A DNA stretch of 64,000 nucleotides from Paulinella micropora (taxonomy: Eukaryota; Cercozoa; Imbricatea; Euglyphida; Paulinellidae). Positions 52,753 through 64,000 of the stretch are shown here, in pieces. The translations under genes were made by a program, and so were the position numbers. The notes under the pieces were generated by a model. The model did not search any database. It saw only the letters and a program-made list of their open reading frames with translations, and was not told the DNA's origin. The DNA lies in NCBI GenBank assembly GCA_019918135.1, contig WBZZ01005890.1, positions 41,001-105,000 on the forward strand, given 5' to 3'. Positions within the stretch are counted from its first letter, which is position 1, and every line of letters begins with the position of its first letter.

Positions 52753-54377
52753 TCATATGTAGGTTCTAGTGGTCGGTAGAGTGATGCAGCGAAGGATCTC
52801 ATTCAATATTCAAGATTTTGAGGTGCTGTCTGCGCAGAATTCAATGTTTCTAGTGGGAATGGTCTGTCCCGTATTAAGTCTTTCAGTCATATAAGCTTTT
52901 AATGAGACCTATGGTATTTTCTGAATTTTGACAAACTAGTTTTTGATATATGTTTTCCTAGTTTTTGTTTAATACCGTACATCTCTGCAAAAACCCTATG
53001 GCAGGATTGCTCAACATAACATTTGAATTCATTTGAGCACTTGTGCGTTAAAATGAGTGCAGAGTGCATCATGCACACAACATTTTTCAGTTAAAAACAC
53101 CATACTTGCAATGTCATGAAAAGTGAAAATAGAAGTCGATAATAAGGATTTCAAATACGGGAGTAACCAAGTTTTCTGATGAAAACACTTGTGTCATGCT
53201 TGGTTTTGCTTAAAACAGCGTGGTCTGAACAATCCTTCACCGCGTCAACATGACCCTCAAACAGACCCTGGTGTAGCCGGCCCGTGAATTTCTGTTGGAA
53301 ATGTTTGACAAGATCATGCCAATTCCCGGAGAGGAAACCAAAAAAATTTCCAAAAAATATTTGAAACAAACAGGCCTATCGACATACGTAGGCTTTGAAG
53401 TGAAGACCGCACAATTTTTTTGTTTTTTGACGGTTTTTGCGGGGTCGAGAATGGTATCTCTTGAGAGTTTTGTGTTTTTTTTTCTGTGTATTTCTCATGC
53501 ATACTTTCACGTCCTGTGCTCTTGTACAGTCGTTCCAAGCGTTGTCCCCATGCTGTCTTTAAAATGGTTTGTTGTAAACTTGTCTGTAGCAAGTGTTGTT
53601 CCCTTTTCCCTGAAGCACTTTTTTGCAACTTTTCTGTATCGCTCCTATATGTGCTGTGTGTGCTTTTTTTGGAATGTTATATGCTGAATCTATTCACAAT
53701 CACATGGTCTTTGCTTTGCATATGTTCAAATCCTGCTCATTTCTTTGTAAACCTGCTGTTAGTGAACTGTTCTGGGCTCCAGACAGGCTAAAAAAATCCT
53801 AATTTAGATTTTTACAGATTTTCAATTTTTTTCTGCACTTTCTTTACAAAATGCTTTTGTTAAATAATGTCTTTGATTTCCTTCACTTTCTATACTAGTA
53901 CCGGTCTTGTATTTAAATAAAAAAATTTTTGAGTGAGGGCCTGGTGCCATATTTTTGCTGACTTTGGCCGGTTTGTTTGCAGGCTTGAGGTTACCTTTTT
54001 GTAAAAAAACTTTGTACATTTAATTATAAACATACAGAGTAAGATATTACATAAAAATTTATTGAAGAGCGTACTGGGAACACTAGGAGAACTGACTTTG
54101 ATTTTTGGTCATCACAAGCATCATTTTTTCAGATCACCCGGTGGCTAGTTTTTTCCGGTGGGGGGTGTGCAAATTAGTTGGGAAAAAAGGGTGGGCGACG
54201 GGAAATTGATTGGTTTGAAGTCAGTTTTAACTATTTTTCAATAAGGTTTTCGTAATATGTTAGTCCATCACTTTTTTATAAACATGTACAATTTCTATTG
54301 AATAAAATTACATATTCAGTTCTAAATTTTTTTTGAATTCTACCGACCATTTTTATACGGGAGAACCGTCCTACATA
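52753..54377. mobile_element. 1.6 kb DNA-transposon-like insertion with imperfect TIRs inside the 3' LTR
   Basis: The left end reads ATATGTAGGTTCTAG then TGGTCGGTAGA. The right end, reverse-complemented, reads ATATGTAGGACGGTTCT, then ATGGTCGGTAGA after a short spacer. Target duplication is not certain (TA or TAT possible). No transposase was found. A minus-strand stretch at 53160-53350 (NWHDLVKHFQQKFTGRLHQG) is protein-like, so it may be non-autonomous with captured or residual coding sequence. Confidence 0.55.
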
Positions 54378-54555
54378 TATACGACCACTTGAACTTTATT
54401 TTGACTTGAACTTCACACACTTCTTCAAGTACTTTATGAGTTTTCGAGCTTGCGCATGCAAACTGATTCACAATTTACGTTCACATACGTTCGTACGGCC
54501 GTTGCAACCAAGTCTGCAACCCAGCCTAGTAGAAATCTACGTAAATAAACGAAGT

Positions 54556-55209
54556 TTTATTTAACAACTAAATGCTTAACCAAAAAACGTGAAAGATCAA
54601 ATGACCGATCGTTCGACCCCCGCTCCTTTTCTTGCTGAAAGACAATCGTATGTCTTTTGAAGATTACCGTGCGCACTTTGAAGGAAGGGTTTCGGTTTCG
54701 AGTTGCAAGATGGAAAAGCGGCAATCGTATGCCATCAGCTTAAAGAATTTTCATCATATCAGTAACCGGTCCGACCGGTTCGGTGTGAAAAAAGTTGTCG
54801 AAAAAAATTGCGTAAATACCGTGAAAAATAGAAAAAACAAGTTAGATAAAGGGAATAAAATAGTTAAAAGTAGAGAACTGGGCTGGAAGAGATAAGAAAA
54901 AATAATAAGAAAAAATCATAATAACAAGAAAAACTTGACAAAATATATCGTATCAGGGAAGAGGAAAATCCCACTGGAAGAGAACAGATAAGATATGTTA
55001 TAATAAATTGAAAAGGGAACGAAAAAACGTTATAAAAATTAGATATGAGGAAAAAATATAAACGAAAGAAGAGGGAAACTGTCTAGTCAACAAGAGAATG
55101 CCTCATGGAGGCAAAAGAGTCCCACGAAACGCCACTTCGATGTCGTAGACGCCACCATCGGGAAACGAGCGTGACAGCAATATCGGCTGTAGTGGAGTGG
55201 CTATATTCA
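54556..55209. other. 655-base segment present only in the 3' LTR
   Basis: Lies between ACGAAG and AAGTGACC, which are contiguous in the 5' LTR; an AAG duplication may flank it. It could be an insertion here or a loss from the 5' LTR. It includes a protein-like frame at 54650-54895 and AT-rich sequence with GATAAG-type motifs. Confidence 0.5.
54650..54895 (+). CDS. hypothetical protein, 81 aa (copy 1)
   Basis: Reads MSFEDYRAHFEGRVSVSSCK, then KRQSYAISLKNFHHISN and a Lys/Asn-rich end. The first 45 residues look protein-like and the tail follows A-rich DNA. The duplicate copy is at 57848-58093. Family unknown. Confidence 0.3.
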   Translation: MSFEDYRAHFEGRVSVSSCKMEKRQSYAISLKNFHHISNRSDRFGVKKVVEKNCVNTVKNRKNKLDKGNKIVKSRELGWKR

Positions 55210-55347
55210 AGTGACCTCTCTGCTACTAAGTTACTGGTATTTCACCTACTCTCATGGAGTCAGGACTGTCACTCATGCAGCCATAGAGTTCTTTAATACG
55301 AGTTCGTTGTGTACTTATCACTTAGGGTTGTATCCAAACTCACACTT

Positions 55348-55470
55348 CAAAATCCCGGCAGACAGCCAAGAAGTAATCAGGAAGCTTCTATTAATACATA
55401 AGCTGCAAATCCCAATAGAACAGGAAGTGAACGGTTCAAGTTGTTTAAGGGAGAGAGTAGGCTCCAGAGG
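55348..55470 (+). CDS. coding exon interrupted by the LTR element (right part)
   Basis: Starts with the duplicated target CAAAA. Combined with 38105-38499 it reads AQHKIPADSQEVIRKLLLIH and continues EQEVNGSSCLRERVGSRG until a GA microsatellite begins. A second copy at about 58546-58668 comes from the tandem duplication. Confidence 0.5.
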
Positions 55471-55608
55471 GGGGGGCCGGGAGAGAGAAAGAGAGAGAGA
55501 GAGAGAAAGAGGGGAGAGAGAGAGAAAGGGGGGCCCGGAGAGACTGCAGAGTGGGAGAGAGAGAGAGAGAGAGAGAGACTCTGAGACTCGGAGAGACTCT
55601 GAGAGACT

Positions 55609-55649
<41 letters not shown>

Positions 55650-55660
55650 TGAGGGGGGAG
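55471..55660. repeat. GA microsatellite (also 58668-58845)
   Basis: GAGAGA runs with GGGG and CTGAGACTCG interruptions. The repeated Arg/Glu frames are artefacts. Confidence 0.95.
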
Positions 55661-55930
55661 AGAGATGTATTAATAATGTTAATTAATATTAATTTTTCTT
55701 AACTTACTATTAATAATAATTATTATTAATATTAATATGATAATAATCATCATTAGTCATAGTACTATTCTGACGCAGATACTGTTTTAATGTTATTAAC
55801 AATATTATATCAATAATTGAAATATTAATATTAATACTTGCCACTAGGCGATTGAACGCTGTTTTATTAATATTATTAATATTATTAATAAACTTCAAAA
55901 AAAAAAAATATTTTAATCACTTCCGAAATA
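55661..55930. other. AT-rich spacer with ATTAAT repeats (also 58855-59123)
   Basis: TTAATATTAATATTATT-type sequence, no gene. Confidence 0.7.
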
Positions 55931-56148
55931 GTTTGACATATATAGAAAAATTTGACGTATATAGAAAAGTTTGACATATACAATGAAAGTTTGACTTATA
56001 CAAAAAAATTTGACGTCAAACTTTTTATATAAGTCAAACTTTTTGTTATAGATAGGTCAAACTTGAACTTTTTATATAGGTCAAACTTTTTATACATGCT
56101 AAACTTTAGTATACAAACCAAACTTTTTATACACACCAAACTTTTTTT
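55931..56148. repeat. foldback array of TTTGAC...TATA units (copy also at 59124-59338)
   Basis: Four units like TTTGACATATATAGAAAA on the plus strand are followed, after TTTGACGTCAAA, by about six complementary units (CAAACTTTTTATATA). The array is symmetric around the TTTGACGTCAAA palindrome near 56010-56021. Confidence 0.85.
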
Positions 56149-56150
56149 TT

Positions 56151-56351
56151 TTGGCGAAATTGAATGTCGACAGTAATATCTCTTGCGCGCAGAAACTGAG
56201 CATGTGTCGGAGGTGTCGAGACACCATGTTTGGAAAAAAAATCTTGTCAGTCAACCACAAAACCCGTACATTTTCCTATGCAATCGTGAAACTTTCCGAC
56301 AAAAAGTGGTGGGGCCGGCTTGAACATGAACTTTTGAAGAGAGATCTTTGA
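56151..56351 (+). CDS. exon-like Cys-containing frame (copy also at 59342-59542)
   Basis: Reads AKLNVDSNISCAQKLSMCRR, then CRDTMFGKKILSVNHK and SDKKWWGRLEHELLKRDL before a stop. C-x2-C (CRRC) and the Trp pair give a protein-like character. It could be the last exon of an unrecognised gene or a transposon piece. There is no ATG at the start. Confidence 0.3.
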   Translation: MAKLNVDSNISCAQKLSMCRRCRDTMFGKKILSVNHKTRTFSYAIVKLSDKKWWGRLEHELLKRDL

Positions 56352-56880
56352 AGTTAGTTTTGTTTATCTTCCAGTTTAGTTACAATAAAATCCTTTTGAG
56401 ATATTAATCTTCAATACTCAAAAATTATATTGTAACTCACCCTCATTTATTGACCTTTTGATAAGGAGCTAACTACATATGTTTTGCGGAGGATATAACT
56501 GCGAACATTCAAGTGGCAAACTTTCCACTTTTGACCTCATCGATCTCTTTCAATCGTCGTGGCGATATTTAAATGCTAATGCCATCTTTTGAAAAATTCA
56601 GGACAAGAGCCTTCGAACGGCGTGCACAGAATTTTGTATCTCAAATATTGAGTGAGAAAAATTAGTTTAAACTTTTGCAATATTGTCTCTTGAATGTCGT
56701 CAGTCATACTTCTTTAAGTATAATGAAACTTGGCTTTAAGCGCTTCGTTCTCCGCCAAATGCTTGCGTCCAAAGACGGTGCGATACGCAAACCTTTGCCT
56801 TGGCTCATTAAGAAACCCTTGATGAGAGCTTTCAAAGGACTGCGGTTACTACACAAGCATAACGATGATGATGCTGCTGC
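56352..56880. other. spacer related to 940-1180 (copy also at 59543-60070)
   Basis: Shares ACATTCAAGTGGCAAA, TTGTATCTCAAATAT and CGTCAGTCATACTTC with the 940-1170 region in the same order, so both are diverged members of a dispersed repeat. Confidence 0.5.
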
Positions 56881-56929
56881 TGCTGATGATGATGATGCTG
56901 ATTGTAATAATGATAAAATAATAATAATA

Positions 56930-56931
56930 AA

Positions 56932-57011
<80 letters not shown>

Positions 57012-57148
57012 ATAATAATAATAATAATATAATGATAGTAATAATGATAATAATGATAACGATAATGATAATAATAATAATGATAATAATAATAACAATA
57101 ATAATAATAACAATAATAATATATATATATATATATATATTGATCTGT

Positions 57149-57184
<36 letters not shown>

Positions 57185-57300
57185 ATAATAATAATAATAT
57201 AATGATAGTAATAATGATAATAATGATAACGATAATGATAATAATAATAATGATAATAATAATAACAATAATAATAATAACAATAATAATATATATACAT
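56930..57300. repeat. TAC and AAT trinucleotide microsatellites (copy at 60120-60388)
   Basis: (ACT)n followed by AATAATAATG/ATAAC variants and an AT run. The AAT part adjoins a minus-strand SINE-like block and is probably its 3' tail. Confidence 0.9.
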
Positions 57301-57302
57301 AT

Positions 57303-57690
57303 ATTGATCTGTCATGGCTGAGCCCGAGGGCCATGCGCCTCCATCCCTCGACCCGACAGGGACTACAGTGAGTATGTTGGGGAGAGAAGAGTGACTCTAA
57401 CCATCCTGCATAGAAGGCCCCAAAAGGAAGTCCCTACTACCCGCACAGTGTCGGGTACCTTGCAGGAAATCAACTACAAATGATTGATCTTCCCCGCGTC
57501 AGAGCTCCACGAGACTAGGTAGGTCCCGCATGGAGGTACTCACAGGGGTAGCAGACATTTCATGCGGTCTGCCAGCGCATGAGGACGTTTTGTGGTAAGT
57601 ATCTGCGACGCCTCGAAACCCGTCACCACCCCTAGATCGCGGAATGTAAATACCCCTTTGATCCCACGTGGTGTATGTCTTATAAAAAAC
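57303..57690 (-). mobile_element. SINE-like element, family 2 (copy at 60391-60780)
   Basis: On the minus strand the 3' end reads GATGGAGGCGCATGGCCC, then CAGCCATGACAGATCA and an AT/ATT tail. The core GATGGAGGCGCATG...CAGCCAT-GACAGA is shared with the SINE at 63717. The 5' head is GC-rich (TTACATTCCGCGATCTAGGG) but no clear A/B boxes were found. Confidence 0.5.
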
Positions 57691-57694
57691 AACA

Positions 57695-57767
57695 CAACGA
57701 CATGGCCTCGGAACCAACACAACAACATAGCCTCGGAACCCACACCGACATAGCCTCGGAACCCACA
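57695..57767. repeat. minisatellite, three units (expanded at 60785-60955)
   Basis: Unit close to CATAGCCTCGGAACC plus AACACAACAA. Three units at the end of duplication unit 1; about seven at 60785-60955. Confidence 0.85.
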
Positions 57768-57768
57768 A

Positions 57769-60856
<3,088 letters not shown>

Positions 60857-61008
60857 CAACAACAGAGCCTCGGAACCAACACAACTACATAGCCTCGGAA
60901 CCAACACAACAGCATAGCCTCGGAGCCAACACAACGACATAGCCTCGAAACCAGTGGGAAGAGGCCCAACCACCTCCTCTTCCCGTGGGGTGCCATACTG
61001 TGCACCCC

Positions 61009-61071
<63 letters not shown>

Positions 61072-61337
61072 GTGCTTCTCTGTCAATGGCTGATGCATTT
61101 CTGCACATGCGCCTCCATCGTCTCACCCGTGAGGGGAGTACGAAGAATTGACGATAAGCTCTAATGACACCCCCGCAAAGGCAGTTCCAACACTTCCAGA
61201 CGGACCGGTATGTTCAATGAAAATACTGGTCCAGACGGACCGGTATGTTCAATGAAAATACTGGTGGCACCGACGGGAATCGAACTGGCGACAGGGCCCA
61301 GATGGTAGAACTTGACCACTGGGCTATCATGGTGTCC
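61009..61337 (-). mobile_element. tRNA-headed SINE, family 1, minus strand, AAT (ATT) tail
   Basis: Reverse-complement copy of the SINE at 63717-64000. Head GGACACCATGATAGCCCAG at 61337 with a B box, body with a 32-base internal duplication (CAGACGGACCGGTATGTTCA), and tail ending GAAGCACT followed by the trinucleotide run at 61009-61072. Confidence 0.7.
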
Positions 61338-61339
61338 AC

Positions 61340-61391
<52 letters not shown>

Positions 61392-61398
61392 GTAGTAG

Positions 61399-61443
<45 letters not shown>

Positions 61444-61453
61444 TAATAATAAT

Positions 61454-61640
61454 AATAATAATAATAGTGTATCTCCTGCCAATTGCTGAGCCAAAAGGCC
61501 ATGTGCATCCAGTCCTCCATTCCATAAGGAAAGTCTCCACACCAATCGGTGGAATAAAGGAAGTGACGGCATAGAACATTACTCTAGGAGCTTTATACCA
61601 ATCAGCCCATGGAAAGGAACCGATGGCCTATGTACTTCCT
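61454..61640 (-). mobile_element. SINE-like fragment, family 3, with trinucleotide tail
   Basis: On the minus strand it ends GGATGCACATGGCC, then GGCTCAGCAATTGGCAGGAG and ATACACT plus an ATT tail (61345-61455). The same TGGATGCACATG...CTCAGC-ATTG core as families 1 and 2. The 5' part differs and no tRNA boxes were seen. Confidence 0.45.
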
Positions 61641-61641
61641 A

Positions 61642-61690
<49 letters not shown>

Positions 61691-61735
61691 GTAATAATAG
61701 TAATAATAATAATGATGATAATAATAATAATAATA

Positions 61736-61778
<43 letters not shown>
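61641..61778. repeat. AAT microsatellite
   Basis: Nearly pure AAT with GTAATAAT/GATGAT variants; likely tail of a neighbouring SINE. The tract at 61342-61465 is of the same type. Confidence 0.9.
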
Positions 61779-61779
<1 letters not shown>

Positions 61780-61894
61780 TAGGGGCTTCACCAACACTTG
61801 CAAGGATGGTTTGCCGTCGCGCATTGCGGTGCGCGAATTCGCGCAGCCCCCCCCCTTCCTCTTCCCAAGGTCGCTTTTTTTTTTTTTCTCATTC

Positions 61895-62760
61895 TCGCAT
61901 GCACAACTTTTACAGACTTGGAGCGATCTCAGCCATTCATTTTGGCACTACGTTGTCATTATATTCGAAATTCGTAATTTCAACTATATCTCTAAAAAAG
62001 AGCTCGTGACAAGCGTGCAAAAACACAAAGAATCAGCCTCTAAGCCCCTCTGGCACAACTCTTAGAGCCTTGGAGCATTCTCAGCCATTCATTTTGACAC
62101 TACTTTATCAAAATCTTCGTAAATCTCTATTTCAAGTGATTCACTACCTAGAGCGCGTCCCGAGGTTGTGAAAACAAAAAAATCAGAGTCTGAACCCTTC
62201 TAACACAACTTTGGGAGCCTTGGAGCATTCTTCGCCATTCAATTTGGTGCAGAAAAATTCGCTTCGGGTAGTACAATTACAGGGCTTGGGTTCCCGGGGG
62301 GAGGGCCCCCCCCCCCCCCCCCCAACACACACACACACACACACACCTCTCCAGAGTCGACAGGGTACGTTCAATTGCAGAAGGTAACCTGCAAAAACAC
62401 TTCTGGCACAACTCATAGAGCCTTGCATTCTCAGCCATTCAGTTTGGTGCCGGCTAATTCGCTTCGGGTGCGTACAATTACAGTGTCTGGGTTCCCGGGG
62501 GGAGGGCCCCCTGGACCCCCCCCCCCCCCCCCCCCCCCCCTCCCCCCCTCCCCCTTGCCACAGTCGACAGGGTGCGTTCAAGGGCCGGAGGTAACCGGTA
62601 TAAACCCTTCTGGCACAACTCTTAGAGCCTTGGAGCATTCTCAGCCATTCACTTTGGTGCCGGCTGATTCGCTTCGGGTACGCACGCTGGGCTGGGGTTC
62701 CCGAGGGGAGGCCTCCCGGACCTACCCCTTCCCCGTCGACAGGATACGTTCAATTTCCCG
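61895..62760. repeat. degenerate tandem repeat, four to five units of about 150-210 bases
   Basis: Each unit has CTGGCACAACTCTTAGAGCC, then TTGGAGCATTCTCAGCCATT and CA-TTTTGG, at about 61908, 62048, 62203, 62397 and 62606. Later units add TTCGCTTCGGGT, TGGGTTCCCGGGGGGAGGGC, a C run and GTCGACAGGGT-CGTTCAA. Confidence 0.8.
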
Positions 62761-62778
62761 AGGTACGGCAAGTACTCC

Positions 62779-63123
62779 CAAAAAATAAGGAATTTCGGCA
62801 CAGGACACTCCCCTAACGCAAATATTTGCGTGAATTCAAAAAAAAAATCATACCAGCATCAAGATCAAGTCCGGGGCTAGCCACCCTGCCAATATGAGCT
62901 CCCAACTCCTCCTGGTTCCCACAAACCATGATTTATAGGAATGGGGTGTGCAAAAAAAGGCCCAAAAAAAAAAGGAATTTTGGCATTCAGGACACTCCCC
63001 TAACGCAAATATTTGCGTGAGTTCCAAAAAAATTATATCAGCATCAGCATCGAGTCTGGGGCTAGCCACCCTGCCAATATGAGCTCCCAACTCCTCCTGG
63101 TTCCCACAAACCATGATTTATAG
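62779..63123. repeat. tandem duplication, two units of about 160 bases
   Basis: GACACTCCCCTAACGCAAAT to CAAACCATGATTTATAGG occurs at about 62804-62939 and 62989-63123, period about 185, with few differences. Confidence 0.9.
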
Positions 63124-63224
63124 GGACAGGGGTGCCGAAATGGTGGGGGTGGACGCGGGGGGGTACAAAATTTTCATTTTCCCCCTCCCCGCAAACCCTC
63201 CACCCCCTTCACCAACACCTTCCA

Positions 63225-63260
63225 GGGATTGTTATTATTATTATTATTATATTATTATTA

Positions 63261-63295
<35 letters not shown>

Positions 63296-63298
63296 GGT
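63225..63298. repeat. ATT microsatellite
   Basis: Nearly pure TTA; probably the tail of an upstream element. Confidence 0.9.
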
Positions 63299-63299
63299 G

Positions 63300-63628
63300 A
63301 TTGACCTCACTGAGGTTCCATCAGCTTCTGTCCCACCCTCTCCCCAAGTGACGTTGATGTTGCGCGGCGCGGCCGTCCGCGCAGTGTGGACGTCCTGGCT
63401 AGAGAGAGGGGTTCGGGAGCGCAGCGTAGTGTCTCCGAGTTCTTCTCTTCAGCTAACACCCTCGCATCTAGCTCTTCATGCACTTCACAGCCCCCATCTG
63501 CCCCTGCTGTTGCTGTTGCTGCTATGTCTGTTTGGTGTTCTGACAATGCGTTGGGATCGGCTGACCCCGGTGACCCAATGGAGGCACATGTCCAGGATCT
63601 GGATCTGATGCTATAGTCTGAGGAAGCC

Positions 63629-63632
<4 letters not shown>
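63300..63632 (+). other. protein-like fragment with a SINE-like 3' end
   Basis: A plus frame from about 63386 reads VDVLARERGSGAQRSVSEFF, then SSANTLASSSSCTSQPPSAP and MSVWCSDNALGSADPGDPM, ending QDLDLML and stop just before a long ATT run. The DNA end (AATGGAGGCACATGTCCAG) echoes the GGAGGCGCATG core of the SINEs. It may be the 3' end of a LINE or a composite element whose tail is shared with the SINEs. Confidence 0.35.

Positions 63633-63716
<84 letters not shown>
63633..63716. repeat. ATT microsatellite
   Basis: Pure ATT between the previous element and the SINE at 63717; read as the tail of the former. Confidence 0.9.
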
Positions 63717-64000
63717 GGACACCGTGATAGCCCAGTGGTCAAGTTCTACCATCTGGGCCCTGTCGCCAGTTCGATTCCCGTCGGTGCCACCAGTATTTTC
63801 ATTGAACGTAACGATCCGTCTGGACCAGTATTTTCATTGAACATACCGGCCCGTCTGGAAGTGTTGGAACTGCCCTTGCGGGGGTGTCATTAGAGCTTAT
63901 CGTCAATTCTTCGTACTCCCCTCACGGGTGAGACGATGGAGGCGCATGTGCAGAAATGCATCAGCCATTGACAGAGAAGCACTATTATTATTATTATTAT
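63717..64000 (+). mobile_element. tRNA-headed SINE, family 1, plus strand, ATT tail running out of the window
   Basis: The head resembles a tRNA: A box TAGCCCAGTGG (63727-63737), B box AGTTCGATTCC (63768-63778), and a 3' CGGTGCCACCA that can pair with GGACACCG at the 5' end with one bulge. The body has a duplicated CCAGTATTTTCATTGAAC and ends GATGGAGGCGCATGTGCAG, AAGCACT, then the ATT tail from 63982. It is transcribed by RNA polymerase III in other organisms. Confidence 0.7.

Larger units (their letters stand above)
38505..55347 (+). mobile_element. large Ty3/gypsy-type LTR retrotransposon (fossil), with nested insertions in the 3' LTR
   Basis: A 5' LTR (38505-39129) and an interrupted 3' LTR (52416-55347) bracket about 13.3 kb of internal DNA. 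A polypurine (G-run) tract at 52397-52414 abuts the 3' LTR. The target duplication is CAAAA (38500-38504 and 55348-55352). Domain order Gag, protease, a 5 kb extra block, RT, RNase H, integrase is Ty3-like with integrase last. Comparing the first 335 or so LTR bases by eye gives about eight substitutions and one indel, so it is moderately young. Coding is broken, about half a dozen breaks. Confidence 0.8.
52416..55347 (+). repeat. 3' LTR, interrupted by two extra segments
   Basis: LTR pieces 52416-52752, about 54378-54555 and 55210-55347. The extra DNA at 52753-54377 has inverted ends (see that entry); that at 54556-55209 is absent from the 5' LTR. Confidence 0.75.
54571..57768. repeat. tandem segmental duplication, unit 1 (3198 bases)
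   Basis: Begins AATGCTTAACCAAAAAACG. It contains part of the 655-base segment, the LTR end with its host junction, a GA microsatellite, AT-rich sequence, a TTTGAC foldback array, a small exon-like frame, a TAC microsatellite and a SINE-like block. Apart from microsatellite length it matches unit 2 almost base for base. Confidence 0.9.

Noticed and set aside
56675-57315. Thr, Ile, Val or Tyr homopolymer-rich proteins in both units of the tandem duplication
   Set aside because: Translations of TAC and AAT tracts on either strand; the same holds for 59867-60460, 61160-61824 and 63522-63752.
63717-63793. A functional tRNA gene
   Set aside because: A and B boxes are present, but the acceptor stem has a bulge, there is no proper anticodon stem, and the sequence continues into a SINE body with an ATT tail; a second copy is at 61337.

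Overview
The window looks like nuclear DNA of a unicellular eukaryote (alga or other protist; I cannot name the lineage). The reasons are short GT-AG introns (about 55-75 bases), very large amounts of simple repeat, and a dense mix of eukaryotic mobile elements: a LINE, a Ty3-type LTR element, tRNA-headed SINEs and an integrated DNA virus-like element. There is no bacterial gene organisation and no rRNA gene. Reading frames are interrupted almost everywhere, in host-type genes as well as in mobile elements, so decay or uncorrected sequencing indels must be kept in mind.

Layout. 1-480: CATA microsatellite. 0.8-4.5 kb: scraps of exons and an old retroelement protease fragment. 4.5-8.9 kb (minus): a spliced gene for a DNA methyltransferase of the N6-adenine/N4-cytosine family with a ParB-like region upstream, a nuclear-localisation-like linker and a C-terminal zinc finger. 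9.2-11.5 kb (plus): pieces of one or two unrecognised spliced genes. Introns and spacers of this 4-11.5 kb block carry a repeated near-palindrome, AATAT-n3-4-ATATT. 11.5-13.06 kb: TTGC and TATAC microsatellites.

13.07-28.28 kb: an AT-rich, broken virus-like element of Polinton-like virus/virophage type. It opens with a 411-base hairpin palindrome and carries a primase-SF3 helicase, a long fibre with an S74 chaperone end, a protein with a parvovirus-like phospholipase A2 motif, and many small proteins. Several genes share an upstream motif like CTATnATATA. No major capsid gene is visible, and the element ends abruptly at 28276.

28.28-36.64 kb: a 5'-truncated LINE (minus, restriction-enzyme-like endonuclease type) lying between two 346-base direct repeats, then an ORF1-like stretch, degenerate tandem repeats and another TATAC satellite. 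36.7-38.5 kb: coding sequence that reads straight into 55348-55470 if the LTR element between them is removed; that element is flanked by a CAAAA duplication. 38505-55347: a very large Ty3-type LTR element with about 5 kb of extra coding sequence between protease and reverse transcriptase. Its 3' LTR is interrupted by a TIR transposon. 54.57-60.86 kb: a 3.1-3.2 kb tandem duplication that includes the LTR/host junction. 57-64 kb: SINEs whose 3' tails are the ATT/AAT microsatellites, plus two families of degenerate tandem repeats.
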